Assembly (NCBI GenBank): GCA_026018925.1
Contig: JAKSZU010000277.1
Coordinates: forward strand, 183,430 to 247,429
Direction: 5' to 3'
Length of the DNA stretch: 64,000 nt
DNA from: Tupaia tana
Lineage: Eukaryota > Chordata > Mammalia > Scandentia > Tupaiidae
Every line of letters starts with the position of its first letter. Positions within the stretch are counted from its first letter, which is position 1. Both the position numbers and the translations under genes were made by a program. The notes beneath the pieces are model-generated. The model was not told the origin of the DNA. It ran no database searches and was given only the letters and a program-made list of their open reading frames with translations. Positions 23,761-37,929 of this stretch are shown piece by piece.

Positions 23761-26039
23761 CTTTGCTTGCTGGAGGCTGAATTATGAGTAGAAAATCTTC
23801 ATTTCGCCTGTGCCCTGAAATATCTAGTTCCCAGTATCCATGTGGAAACTTCTCAGAGAATGGCTCAACTCTCCTGCCTGGAAGAAAGGAGCAGAAGGGC
23901 TTATTAACAAAACAAAAGATGGAGCTGAGAGCCAGAGAGAAATTCTACCTTTAAAAAAATCGTAAAAAGGAAAACATTACCAAAAAATTGAAGAGACAGG
24001 AGCAGAGAGAGACAGAGACCTCAGAGACACAGAGACAGGGATAGAAGGCCAGAGGGGCTCCCTACCACACTAGCTTTGCTTGCTGGAGGCTGAATTATGA
24101 GTAGAAAATCTTCATTTCGCCTGTGCCCTGAAATATCTAGTTCCCAGTATCCATATGGAAACTTCTCAGAGAATGGCTCAACTCTCCTTCCTGGGAGAAA
24201 GGAGCAGAAGGGCTTATTAACAAAACAAAAGATGGAGCTGAGAGCCAGAGAGAAATTCTACCTTTAAAAAAATCGTAAAAAGGAAAAATTACCAAAAAAA
24301 ATGAGGAGACAGGAGCAGAGAGAGACAGAGAACTCAGAGACACAGAGACAGGGATAGAAGGACATAGGGGCTCCCTACCCCACTAGCTTTGCTTGCTGGA
24401 GGCTGAATTATGAGTAGAAAATCTTCATTTCGCCTGTGCCCTGAAATATCTAGCTCCCAGTATCCATGTGGAATCTTCTCGGAGAATGGCTCAACTCTCC
24501 TGCCTGGGAGAAAGGAGCAGAAGGGCTTATTAACAAAACAAAAGATGGAGCTGAGAGCCAGAGAGAAATTCTACCTTTAAAAAAATCGTAAAAAAGGAAA
24601 AATTACCAAAAAAAAATGAGGAGACAGGAGCAGAGAGAGACAGAGACCTCAGAGACACAGAGACAGGGATAGAAGGCCAGAGGGGCTCCCTACCACACTA
24701 ACTTTGCTTGCTGGAGGCTGAATTATGAGTAGAAAATCTTCATTTCGCCTGTGCCCTGAAATATCTAGTTCCCAGTATCCATGTGGAATCTTCTCAGAGA
24801 ATGGCTCAACTCTCCTGCCTGGGAGAAAGGAGCAGAAGGGCTTATTAACAAAACAAAAGATGGAGCTGAGAGCCAGAGAGAAATTCTACTTTTAAAAAAA
24901 TCGTAAAAAGGAAAAATTTCCAAAAAAAATGAGGAGACAGGAGCAGAGAGAGACAGAGACCTCAGAGACAGAGAGACAGGGATAGAAGGCCAGAGGGGCT
25001 CCCTACCACAGTAGCTTTGCTTACTGGAGGCTGAATTATGAGTAGAAAATCTTCATTTCGCCTGTGCCCTGAAATATCTAGCTCCCAGTATACATGTGGA
25101 ATCTTCTCAGAGAATGGCTCAACTCTCCTGCCTGGGAGAAAGGAGCAGAAGGGGCTTATTAACAAAACAAAAGATGGAGCTGAGAGCCAGAGAGAAATTC
25201 TACCTTTAAAAAATCGTAAAAAGGAAAAATTACCAAAAAAAATGAGGAGACAGGAGCAGAGAGAGACAGAGACTTCAGAGACACAGAGATAGGGATAGAA
25301 GGCCAGAAGGGCTCCCTACCACACTAGCTTTGCTTGCTGGAGGCTGAATTATGAGTAGAAAATCTTCATTTCGCCTGTGCCCTGAAATACCTAGTTCCCA
25401 GTATCCATGTGGAATCTTCTATGAGAATGACTCAACTCACCTGCCTGGGAGAAAGGAGCAGAAGGGCTTATTAACAAAACAAAAGATGGAGCTGAGAGCC
25501 AGAGAGAAATTCTACCTTAAAAAAAATCATAAAAAAGGAAAAATTACCAAAAAAAATGAGGAGACAGGAGCAGAGAGAGACAGAGACCTCAGAGACAGAG
25601 AGACAGGGATAGAAGGCCAGAGGGGCTCCCTACCACACTAGCTTTGCTTGCTGGACGCTGAATTATGAGTAGAAAATCTTTCATTTCGCCTGTGCCCTGA
25701 AATATCTAGTTCCCAGTATTCATGTGGAATCTTCTCAGAGAATGGCTCAACTCTCCTGCCTGGGAGAAAGGAGCAGAAGGGCTTATTAACAAAACAAAAG
25801 ATGGAGCTGAGAGCCAGAGAGAAATTCTACCTTTAAAAAAATCGTAAAAAGGAAAAATTACCAAAAAAAATGAGGAGACAGGAGCAGAGAGAGACAGAGA
25901 CCTCAGAGACACAGAGACAGGGATAGAAGGCCAGAGGGGGCTCCCTACCACACTAGCTTTGCTTGCTGGAGGCTGAATTATGAGTAGAAAATCTTCATTT
26001 CGCCTGTGCCCTGAAATATCTAGTTCCCAGTATCCATGT

Positions 26040-26880
26040 GGAAACTTTTCAGAGAATGGCTCAACTCTCCTGCCTGGGAGAAAGGAGCAGAAGGGCTTAT
26101 TAACAAAACAAAAGATGGAGCTGAGAGTCAGAGAGAAATTCTACCTTTAAAAAAATCGTAAAAAGGAAAAATTACCAAAAAAAATGAGGAGACAGGAGCA
26201 GAGAGAGACAGAGCCCTCAGAGACACAGAGACAGGGATAGAAGGCCAGAGGGGCTCCCTACCACACTAGCTTTGCTTGCTGGAGGCTGAATTATGAGTAG
26301 AAAAATCTTCATTTCGCCTTTGCCCTGAAATATCTATTTCCCAGTATCCATGTGGAATCTTCTCAGAGAATGGCTCAACTCTCCTGCCTGGGAGAAAGGA
26401 GCAGAAGGGCTTATTAACAAAACAAAAGATGTAGCTGAGAGCCAGAGAGAAATTCTACCTTTAAAAAAATCGTAAAAAGGAAAAATTACCAAAAGAAATG
26501 AGGAGACAGGAGCAGAGAGAGACAGAGACCTCAGAGACACAGAGACAGGGATAGAAGTCCAGAGGGGCCCCCTACCACACTAGCTTTGCTTGCTGGAGGC
26601 TGAATTATGAGTAGAAAATCTTCATTTCGCCTGTGCCCTGAAATATCTTGTTCCCCGTATCCGTGTGCAATCTTCTCAGAGAATGGCTCAACTCTCCTGC
26701 CTGGGAGAAAGGAGCAGAAGGGCTTATTAACAAAACAAAAGATGGAGCTGAGAGCCAGAGAGAAATTCTACCTTTAAAAAAATCGTAAAAAGGAAAAATT
26801 ACCAAAAAAAATGAGGACACAGGAGCAGAGAGAGACAGAGACCTCAGAGACACAGAGACAGGGATAGAAGGCCAGAGGGG
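26040..26880. repeat. Satellite block F, copy 1
   Basis: Shared private variants with 47,970-48,810 are CGCCTTTGCCCTG with ATCTATTTCCC, ACCAAAAGAAATGAGG, GGGGCCCCCTACC and CTTGTTCCCCGTATCCGTG. The offset is about 21.9 kb, so two distant parts of the array share a common recent source. Confidence 0.78.
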
Positions 26881-26899
26881 CTCCCTACCACACTAGCTT

Positions 26900-27720
26900 T
26901 GCTTGCTGGAGGCTGAATTATGAGTAGAAAAATCTTCATTTCGCCTGTGCCCTGAAATATCTAGTTCCCAGTATCCATGTGGAATCTTCTCAGAGAATGG
27001 CTCAACTCTCCTGCCTGGGAGAAAGGAGCAGAAGGGCTTATTAACAAAACAAAAGATGGAGCTGAGAGCCAGAGAGAAATTCTACCTTTAAAAAAATCGA
27101 AAAAAGGAAAAATTACCAAAAAAAATGAGGGGACAGGAGCAGAGATAGACAGAGACCTCAGAGACAAAGAGACAGGGATAGAAGGCCAGAGGGGCTCCCT
27201 ACCACACTAGCTTTGCTTGCTGGAGGCTGAATTATGAGTAGAAAATCTTCATTTTGCCTGTGCCCTGAAATATCTAGTTCCCAATATCCATGTGGAATCT
27301 TCTCACAGAATGGCTGAACTCTCCTGCCTGGGAGAAAGGAGCAGAAGGGCTTATCAACAAAACAAAAGATGGAGCTGAGAGCCAGAGAGAAATTCTACCT
27401 TTAAAAAAATCGTAAAAATGAAAAATTACCAAAAAAAAAATGAGTAGGCAGGAGCAGAGAGAGACAGAGACCTCAGAGACACAGAGACAGGGATAGAAGG
27501 CCAGAGGGGCTCCCTACCACACTAGCTTTGCTTGCTGGAGGCTGAATTATGAGTAGAAAATCTTCATTTCGCCGGTGTCCTGAAATATCTAGTTCCCAGT
27601 ATCCATGTGGAATCTTCTCAGAGAATGGCTCAACTCTCCTGCCTGGGAGAAAGGAGCAGAAGGGCTTATTAACAAAACAAAAGATGGAGCTGAGAGCCAG
27701 AGAGAAATTCTACCTTTAAA
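26900..27720. repeat. Satellite block B, partial third copy
   Basis: The run ATCGAAAAAAGG, CATTTTGCCTG, CCCAATATCC, TCTCACAGAATGG and CCGGTGTCCTG matches 11.9-12.7 kb and 21.0-21.7 kb in order. TCTCACAG is shared with copy 1 and not with copy 2. After about 27,725 it joins other monomers (ACCAAAAATAATGAGG), so only the distal part of the block was copied here. It too is uninterrupted at the insertion point. Confidence 0.75.
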
Positions 27721-30700
27721 AAAATCGTAAAAAGGAAAACATTACCAAAAATAATGAGGAGACAGGAGCAGAGAGAGACAGAGACCTCAGAGACACAGAG
27801 ACAGGGATAGAAGGCCAGAGGGGCTCCCTACCACACTAGCTTTGCTTGCTGGAGGCTGAATTATGAGTAGAAAATCTTCATTTCGCCTGTGCCCTGAAAT
27901 ATCTTGTTCCCAGTATCCATGTGGAATCGTCTCAGAGAATGGCTCAACTCTCCTGCCTGGGAGAAAGGAGCAGAAGGGCTTATTAACAAAACAAAAGATG
28001 GAGCTGAGAGCCAGAGAGAAATTCTACCTTTAAAAAAATCGTAAAAAGGAAAAATTACCAAAAAAATTGAGGAGACAGGAGCAGAGAGAGACAGAGACCT
28101 CAGAGACACAGAGACAGGGATAGAAGGCCAGAGGGGCTCCCTACCACACTAGCTTTGCATGCTGGAGGCTGAATTATGAGTAGAAAATCTTCATTTCGCC
28201 TGTGCCCTGAAATATCTAGTTCCCAGTATCCATGTGGAATCTTCTCAGAGAATGGGCTCAACTCTCTGCCTGGGAGAAAGGAGCAGAAAGGCTTATTAAC
28301 AAACAAAAGATGGAGCTGAGAGCCAGAGAGAAATTCTACCTTTAAAAAAATCGTAAAAAGGAAAACATTACCAAAAATAATGAGGAGACAGGAGCAGAGA
28401 GAGACAGAGACCTCAGAGACACAGAGACAGGGATAGAAGGCCAGAGGGGCTCCCTACCACACTAGCTTTGCTTGCTGGAGGCTGAATTATGAGTAGAAAA
28501 TCTTCATTTCGCCTGTGCCCTGAATTATCTAGTTCCCAGTATCCATGTGGAATCTTCTCAGAGAATGGCTCAACTCTCCTGCCTGGGAGAAAGGAGCAGA
28601 AGGGCTTATTAACAAAACAAAAGATGGAGCTGAGAGCCAGAGAGAAATTCTACTTTTAAAAAATCGTTAAAAGGAAAAATTACCAAAAAAAATGAGGAGA
28701 CAGGAGCAGAGAGAGACAGAGACCTCAGAGACACAGAGACAGGGATAGAAGGCCAGAGGGGCTCCCTACCACACTAGCTTTGCTTGCTGGAGGCTGAATT
28801 ATGAGTAGAAAATCTTCATTTCACCTGTGCCCTGAAATATCTAGTTCCCAGTATCCATGTGGAATCTTCTCAGAGAATGGCTCAACTCTCCTGCCTGGGA
28901 GAAAGGAGCAGAAGGGCTTATTAACAAAACAAAAGATGGAGCTGAGAGCCAGAGAGAAATTCTACCTTTAAAAAAATCGTAAAAAGGAAAACATTAACAA
29001 AAATAATGAGGAGACAGGAGCAGAGAGAGACAGAGACCTCAGAGACACAGAGACAGGGATAGAAGGCCAGAGGGGCTCCCTACCACACTAGCTTTGCTTG
29101 CTGGAGGCTGAATTATGAGTAGAAAATCTTCATTTAGCCTGTGCCCTGAAATATCTAGTTCCCAGTATCCATATGGAAACTTCTCAGAGAATGGCTCAAC
29201 TCTCCTTCCTGGGAGAAAGGAGCAGAAGGGCTTATTAACAAAACAAAAGATGGAGCTGAGAGCCAGAGAGAAATTCTACCTTTAAAAAAATCGTAAAAAG
29301 GAAAAATTACCAAAAAAAATGAGGAGACAGGAGCAGAGAGAGACAGAGACCTCAGAGACACAGAGACAGGGATAGAAGGCCAGAAGGGCTCCCTACCACA
29401 CTAGCTTTGCTTGCTGGAGGCTGAATTATGAGTAGAAAATCTTCATTTCGCCTGTGCCCTGAAATATCTAGCTCCCAGTATCCATGTGGAATCTTCTCAG
29501 AGAATGGCTCAACTCTCCTGCCTGGGAGAAAGGAGCAGAAGGGCTTATTAACAAAACAAAAGATGGAGCTGAGAGCCAGAGAGAAATTCTACTTTTAAAA
29601 AAATCGTAAAAAGGAAAAATTACCAAAAATAATGAGGAGACAGGAGCAGAGAGAGACAGAGACCTCAGAGACACAGAGACAGGGATAGAAGGCCAGAGGG
29701 GCTCCCTACCACACTAGCTTTGCTTACTGGAGGCTGAATTATGAGTAGAAAATCTTCATTTAGCCTGTGCCCTGAAATATCTAGCTCCCAGTATACATGT
29801 GGAATCTTCTCAGAGAATGGCTCAACTCTCCTGCCTGGGAGAAAGGAGCAGAAGGGCTTATTAACAAAACAAAAGATGGAGCTGAGAGCCAGAGAGAAAT
29901 TCTACCTTTAAAAAATCGTAAAAAGGAAAAATTACCAAAAAAAATGAGGAGACAGGAGCAGAGAGAGACAGAGACTTCAGAGACACAGAGACAGGGATAG
30001 AAGGCCAGAAGGGCTCCCTACCACACTAGCTTTGCTTGCTGGAGGCTGAATTATGAGTAGAAAATCTTCATTTCGCCTGTGCCCTGAAATACCTAGTTCC
30101 CAGTATCCATGTGGAAACTTCTATGAGAATGACTCAACTCACCTGCCTGGCAGAAAGGAGCAGAAGGGCTTATTAACAAAACAAAAGATGGAGCTGAGAG
30201 CCAGAGAGAAATTCTACCTTTAAAAAAATCATAAAAATGAAAAATTACCAAAAAAAATGAGGAGACAGGAGCAGAGAGAGACAGAGACCTCAGAGACACA
30301 GAGACAGGGATAGAAGGCCAGAGGGGCTCCCTACCACACTAGCTTTGCTCGCTGGACGCTGAATTATGAGTAGAAAATCTTCATTTCGCCTGTGCCCTGA
30401 AATACCTAGTTCCCAGTATCCATGTGGAAACTTCTATGAGAATGGCTCAACTCTCCTTCCTGGGAGAAAGGAGCAGAAGGGCTTATTAACAAAACAAAAG
30501 ATGGAGCTGAGAGCCAGAGAGAAATTCTACCTTTAAAAAAATCGTAAAAAGGAAAACATTACCAGAAATAATGAGGAGACAGGAGCAGAGAGAGACAGAG
30601 ACCTCAGAGACACAGAGACAGGGATAGAAGGCCAGAGGGGCTCCCTACCACACTAGCTTTGCTTGCTGGAGGCTGAATTATGAGTAGAAAATCTTCATTT

Positions 30701-31309
30701 CGCCTGTGCCCTGAAATATCTAGTTCCCAGTATCCATGTGGAATCTTCTCAGAGAATGGCTCAACTCTCCTGCCTGGGAGAAAGGAGCAGAAGGGCTTAT
30801 TAACAAAACAAAAGATGGAGCTGAGAGCCAGAGAGAAATTCTACCTTTAAAAAAATCGTAAAAAGGAAAAATTACCAAAAAAAATGAGGAGACAGGAGCA
30901 GAGAGAGACAGAGACCTCAGAGACACAGAGACACGGATAGAAGGCCAGAGGGGCTCCCTACCACACTAGCTTTGCTTGCTGGAGGCTGAATTATGAGTAG
31001 AAAATCTTCATTTCGCCTGTGCCCTGAAATATCTAGTTCCCAGTATCCGTGTGGAAAATTCTCAGAGAATGGCTCAACTCTCCTGCCTGGGAGAAAGAGC
31101 AGAAGGGCTTATTAACAAAACAAAAGATGGAGCTGAGAGCCAGAGAGAAATTCTACCTTTAAAAAAATCGTAAAAAGGAAAAATTACCAAAAAAAATGAG
31201 GAGACAGGAGCAGAGAGAGACAGAGACCTCAGAGACACAGAGACAGGGATAGAAGGCCAGAGGGGCTCCCTACCACACTAGCTTTGCTTGCTGGAGGCTG
31301 AATTATGAG

Positions 31310-33820
31310 TAGAAAATCTTCATTTCGCCTCTGCCCTGAAATATCTTGTTCCCCAGTATCCATGTGGAATCGTCTCAGAGAATGGCTCAACTCTCCTGCC
31401 TGGGAGAAAGGAGCAGAAGGGCTTATAACAAAACAAAAGATGGAGCTGAGAGCCAGAGGGAAATTCTACCTTTAAAAAAATCGTAAAAAGGAAATATTAC
31501 CAAAAAAATTGAGGAGACAGGAGCAGAGAGAGACAGAGACCTCAGAGACACAGAGACAGGGATAGAAGGCCAGAGGGGCTCCCTACCACACTAGCTTTGC
31601 ATGCTGGAGCTGAATTATGAGTAGAAAATCTTCATTTCGCCTGTGCCCTGAAATATCTAGTTCCCAGTATCCATGTGGAATCTTCTCAGAGAATGGCTCA
31701 ACTCTCCTGCCTGGGAGAAAGGAGCAGAAAGGCTTATTAACAAAACAAAAGATGGAGCTGAGAGCCAGAGAGAAATTCTACCTTTAAAAAAATCGTAAAA
31801 AGGAAAACATTACCAAAAATAATGAGGAGACAGGAGCAGAGAGAGACAGAGACCTCAGAGACACAGAGACAGGGATAGAAGGCCAGAGGGGCTCCCTACC
31901 ACACTAGCTTTGCTTGCTGGAGGCTGAATTATGAGTAGAAAATCTTCATTTCGCCTGTGCCCTGAAATATCTAGTTCCCAGTATCCATGTGGAATCTTCT
32001 CAGAGAATGGCTCAACTCTCCTGCCTGGGAGAAAGGAGCAGAAGGGCTTATTAAAAAAACAAAAGATGGAGCTGAGAGCCAGAGAGAAATTCTACCTTTA
32101 AAAAAATCGTAAAAAGGAAAAATTTCCAAAAAAAATGAGGAGACAGGAGCAGAGAGAGACAGAGCCCTCAGAGACACAGAGACAGGGATAGAAGGCCAGA
32201 GGGGCTCCCTACCACACTAGCTTTGCTTGCTGGAGGCTGAATTATGAGTAGAAAATCTTCATTTCGCCTGTGCCCTGAAATATCTAGTTCCCAGTATACA
32301 TGTGGAATCTTCTCAGAGAATGGCTCAACTCTCCTGCCTGGGAGAAAGGAGCAGAAAGGGCTTATTAACAAAACAAAAGATGGAGCTGAGAGCCAGAGAG
32401 AAATTCTACCTTTAAAAAAATCGTTAAAAGGAAAAATTAACCAAAAAAAATGAGGAGACAGGAGCAGAGAGAGACAGAGACCTCAGAGACACAGAGACAG
32501 GGATAGAAGGCCAGAGGGGCTCCCTACCACACTAGCTTTGCTTGCTGGAGGCTGAATTATGAGTAGAAAATCTTCATTTCACCTGTGCCCTGAAATATCT
32601 AGTTCCCAGTATCCATGTGGAATCTTCTCAGAGAATGGCTCAACTCTCCTGCCTGGGAGAAAGGAGCAGAAGGGCTTATTAACAAAACAAAAGATGGAGC
32701 TGAGAGCCAGAGAGAAATTCTACCTTTAAAAAAATCGTAAAAAGGAAAACATTACCAAAAATAATGAGGAGACAGGAGCAGAGAGAGACAGAGACCTCAG
32801 AGACACAGGGACAGGGATAGAAGGCCAGAGGGGCTCCCTACCACACTAGCTTTGCTTGCTGGAGGCTGAATTATGAGTAGAAAATCTTCATTTAGCCTGT
32901 GCCCTGAAATATCTAGTTCCCAGTATCCATATGGAAACTTCTCAGAGAATGGCTCAACTCTCCTTCCTGGGAGAAAGGAGCAGAAGGGCTTATTAACAAA
33001 ACAAAAGATGGAGCTGAGAGCCAGAGAGAAATTCTACCTTTAAAAAAATCGTAAAAAGGAAAAATTACCAAAAAAAATGAGGAGACAGGAGCAGAGAGAG
33101 ACAGAGACCTCAGAGACACAGAGACAGGGATAGAAGGCCAGAAGGGCTCCCTACCACACTAGCTTTGCTTGCTGGAGGCTGAATTATGAGTAGAAAATCT
33201 TCATTTCGCCTGTGCCCTGAAATATCTAGCTCCCAGTATCCATGTGGAATCTTCTCAGAGAATGGCTCAACTCTCCTGCCTGGGAGAAAGGAGCAGAAGG
33301 GCTTATTAACAAAACAAAAGATGGAGCTGAGAGCCAGAGAGAAATTCTACCTTTAAAAAAATCGTAAAAAGGAAAAATTACCAAAAAAAATGAGGAGACA
33401 GGAGCAGAGAGAGACAGAGAACTCAGAGACACAGAGACAGGGATAGAAGGCCAGAGGGGCTCCCTACCACACGAGCTTTGCTTACTGGAGGCTGAATTAT
33501 GAGTAGAAAATCTTCATTTCGCCTGTGCCCTGAAATATCTAGTTCCCAGTATCCGTGTGGAAAATTCTCAGAGAATGGCTCAACTCTCCTGCCTGGGAGA
33601 AAGAGCAGAAGGGCTTATTAACAAAACAAAAGATGGAGCTGAGAGCCAGAGGAGAAATTCTACCTTTAAAAAAATCGTAAAAAGGAAAAAATTACCAAAA
33701 AAAAATGAGGAGACAGGAGCAGAGAGAGACAGAGACCTCAGAGACACAGAGACAGGGATAGAAGGCCAGAGGGGCTCCCTACCACACTAGCTTTGCTTGC
33801 TGGAGGCTGAATTATGAGTA
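31310..33820. repeat. Eight-monomer block D, copy 1
   Basis: Private variants recur 2,510-2,514 bp later: CGCCTCTGCC with CTTGTTCCC (31,325 and 33,835), TTTGCATGCTGG, TTATTAAAAAAAC, CAGTATACATG (about 32,292 and 34,808), ATCGTTAAAAGG, CATTTAGCCTG and CCATATGGAAAC (about 32,926 and 35,438). Related marks at 27.9-29.8 kb suggest an older third copy with different spacing. Confidence 0.82.
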
Positions 33821-36045
33821 GAAAATCTTCATTTCGCCTCTGCCCTGAAATATCTTGTTCCCAGTATCCATGTGGAATCGTCTCAGAGAATGGCTCAACT
33901 CTCCTGCCTGGGAGAAAGGAGCAGAAGGGGCTTATTAACAAAACAAAAGATGGAGCTGAGAGCCAGAGAGAAATTCTACTTTAAAAAAATCGTAAAAAGG
34001 AAAAATTACCAAAAAAATTGAGGAGACAGGAGCAGAGAGAGACAGAGACCTCAGAGACACAGAGACAGGGATAGAAGGCCAGAGGGGCTCCCTACCACAC
34101 TAGCTTTGCATGCTGGAGGCTGAATTATGAGTAGAAAATCTTCATTTCGCCTGTGCCCTGAAATATCTAGTTCCCAGTATCCATGTGGAATCTTCTCAGA
34201 GAATGGCTCAACTCTCCTGCCTGGGAGAAAGGAGCAGAAAGGGCTTATTAACAAAACAAAAGATGGAGCTGAGAGCCAGAGAGAAATTCTACCTTTAAAA
34301 AAATCGTAAAAAGGAAAACATTACCAAAAATAATGAGGAGACAGGAGCAGAGAGAGACAGAGACCTCAGAGACACAGAGACAGGGGATAGAAGGCCAGAG
34401 GGGGCTCCCTACCACACTAGCTTTGCTTGCTGGAGGCTGAATTATGAGTAGAAAATCTTCATTTCGCCTGTGCCCTGAAATATCTAGTTCCCAGTATCCA
34501 TGTGGAATCTTCTCAGAGAATGGCTCAACTCTCCTGCCTGGGAGAAAGGAGCAGAAGGGCTTATTAAAAAAACAAAAGATGGAGCTGAGAGCCAGAGAGA
34601 AAATTCTACCTTTAAAAAAATCGTAAAAAGGAAAAATTTCCAAAAAAAATGAGGAGACAGGAGCAGAGAGAGACAGAGCCCTCAGAGACACAGAGACAGG
34701 GATAGAAGGCCAGAGGGGCTCCCTACCACACTAGCTTTGCTTGCTGGAGGCTGAATTATGAGTAGAAAATCTTCATTTCGCCTGTGCCCTGAAATATCTA
34801 GTTCCCCAGTATACATGTGGAATCTTCTCAGAGAATGGCTCAACTCTCCTGCCTGGGAGAAAGGAGCAGAAGGGCTTATTAACAAAACAAAAGATGGAGC
34901 TGAGAGCCAGAGAGAAATTCTACCTTTAAAAAAATCGTTAAAAGGAAAAATTACCAAAAAAAATGAGGAGACAGGAGCAGAGAGAGACAGAGACCTCAGA
35001 GACACAGAGACAGGGATAGAAGGCCAGAGGGGCTCCCTACCACACTAGCTTTGCTTGCTGGAGGCTGAATTATGAGTAGAAAATCTTCATTTCACCTGTG
35101 CCCTGAAATATCTAGTTCCCAGTATCCATGTGGAATCTTCTCAGAGAATGGCTCAACTCTCCTGCCTGGGAGAAAGGAGCAGAAGGGCTTATTAACAAAA
35201 CAAAAGATGGAGCTGAGAGCCAGAGAGAAATTCTACCTTTAAAAAAATCGTAAAAGGAAAACATTACCAAAAATAATGAGGAGACAGGAGCAGAGAGAGA
35301 CAGAGACCTCAGAGACACAGGGACAGGGATAGAAGGCCAGAGGGGCTCCCTACCACACTAGCTTTGCTTGCTGGAGGCTGAATTATGAGTAGAAAATCTT
35401 CATTTAGCCTGTGCCCTGAAATATCTAGTTCCCAGTATCCATATGGAAACTTCTCAGAGAATGGCTCAACTCTCCTTCCTGGGAGAAAGGAGCAGAAGGG
35501 CTTATTAACAAAACAAAAGATGGAGCTGAGAGCCAGAGAGAAATTCTACCTTTAAAAAAATCGTAAAAAGGAAAAATTACCAAAAAAAATGAGGAGACAG
35601 GAGCAGAGAGAGACAGAGACCTCAGAGACACAGAGACAGGGATAGAAGGCCAGAAGGGCTCCCTACCACACTAGCTTTGCTTGCTGGAGGCTGAATTATG
35701 AGTAGAAAATCTTCATTTCGCCTGTGCCCTGAAATATCTAGCTCCCAGTATCCATGTGGAATCTTCTCAGAGAATGGCTCAACTCTCCTGCCTGGGAGAA
35801 AGGAGCAGAAGGGCTTATTAACAAAACAAAAGATGGAGCTGAGAGCCAGAGAGAAATTCTACCTTTAAAAAAATCGTAAAAAGGAAAAATTACCAAAAAA
35901 AATGAGGAGACAGGAGCAGAGAGAGACAGAGAACTCAGAGACACAGAGACAGGGATAGAAGGCCAGAGGGGCTGCCTACCACACGAGCTTTGCTTACTGG
36001 AGGCTGAATTATGAGTAGAAAATCTTCATTTCGCCTGTGCCCTGA
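33821..36045. repeat. Eight-monomer block D, copy 2
   Basis: This is the tandem partner of the 31.3-33.8 kb block, shifted by eight monomers, with the private variants in the same order. The final monomer differs: copy 1 ends with a short-form monomer (33,550) whereas copy 2 continues into a CAGTATACATG monomer (36,060). That shows the two blocks do not share the same right boundary. Confidence 0.8.
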
Positions 36046-37929
36046 AATATCTAGCTCCCAGTATACATGTGGAATCTTCTCAGAGAATGGCTCAACTCTC
36101 CTGCCTGGGAGAAAGGAGCAGAAGGGCTTATTAACAAAACAAAAGATGGAGCTGAGAGCCAGAGAGAAATTCTACCTTTAAAAAATCGTAAAAAGGAAAA
36201 ATTACCAAAAAAAATGAGGAGACAGGAGCAGAGAGAGACAGAGACTTCAGAGACACAGAGACAGGGATAGAAGGCCAGAAGGGCTCCCTACCACACTAGC
36301 TTTGCTTGCTGGAGGCTGAATTATGAGTAGAAAATCTTCATTTCGCCTGTGCCCTGAAATACCTAGTTCCCAGTATCCATGTGGAAACTTCTATGAGAAT
36401 GACTCAACTCACCTGCCTGGCAGAAAGGAGCAGAAGGGCTTATTAACAAAACAAAAGATGGAGCTGAGAGCCAGAGAGAAATTCTACCTTTAAAAAAATC
36501 ATAAAAAGGAAAAAATTACCAAAAAAAATGAGGAGACAGGAGCAGAGAGAGACAGAGACCTCAGAGACAGAGAGACAGGGATAGAAGTCCAGAGGGGCTC
36601 CCTACCACACTAGCTTTGCTTGCTGGACGCTGAATTATGAGTAGAAAATCTTCATTTCGCCTGTGCCCTGAAATATCTAGTTCCCAGTATCCATGTGGAA
36701 TCTTCTCAGAGAATGGCTCAACTCTCCTTCCTGGGAGAAAGGAGCAGAAGGGCTTATTAACAAAACAAAAGATGGAGCTGAGAGCCAGAGAGAAATTCTA
36801 CCTTTAAAAAAATCGTAAAAAGGAAAAAATTACCAAAAAATTGAAGAGACAGGAGCAGAGAGAGACAGAGACCTCAGAGACACAGAGACAGGGATAGAAG
36901 GCCAGAGGGGCTCCCTACCACACTAGCTTTGCTTGCTGGAGGCTGAATTATGAGTAGAAAATCTTCATTTCGCCTGTGCCCTGAAATATCTAGTTCCCAG
37001 TATCCATGTGGAATCTTTTCAGAGAATGGCTCAACTCTCCTGCCTGGGAGAAAGGAGCAGAAGGGCTTATTAACAAAACAAAAGATGGAGCTGAGAGTCA
37101 GAGAGAAATTCTACCTTTAAAAAAATCGTAAAAAAGGAAAAATTACCAAAAAAAATGAGGAGACAGGAGCAGAGAGAGACAGAGCCCTCAGAGACACAGA
37201 GACAGGGATAGAAGGCCAGAGGGGCTCCCTACCACACTAGCTTTGCTTGCTGGAGGCTGAATTATGAGTAGAAAATCTTCATTTCGCCTGTGCCCTGAAA
37301 TATCTAGTTCCCAGTATCCATGTGGAATCTTCTCAGAGAATGGCTCAACTCTCCTGCCTGGGAGAAAGGAGCAGAAGGGCTTATTAACAAAACAAAAGAT
37401 GGAGCTGAGAGCCAGAGAGAAATTCTACCTTTAAAAAAATCGTAAAAAGGAAAAATTAACAAAAAAACTGAGGAGACAGGAGCAGAGAGAGACAGAGACC
37501 TCAGAGACACAGAGACAGGGATAGAAGGCCAGAGGGGGCTCCCTACCACACTAGCTTTGCTTGCTGGAGGCTGAATTATGAGTAGAAAATCTTCATTTAG
37601 CCTGTGCCCTGAAATATCTAGTTCCCAGTATCCATATGGAAACTTCTCAGAGAATGGCTCAACTCTCCTGCCTGGGAGAAAGGAGCAGAAGGGCTTATTA
37701 ACAAAACAAAAGATGGAGCTGAGAGCCAGAGAGAAATTCTACCTTTAAAAAAATCGTATAAAAGGGAAAATTACCAAAAAATATGAGGAGACAGGAGCAG
37801 AGAGAGACAGAGACCTCAGAGACACAGAGACAGAGATAGAAGGCCAGAGGGGCTCCCTACCACACTAGCTTTGCTTACTGGAGGCTGAATTATGAGTAGA
37901 AAATCTTCATTTCGCCTGTGCCCTGAAAT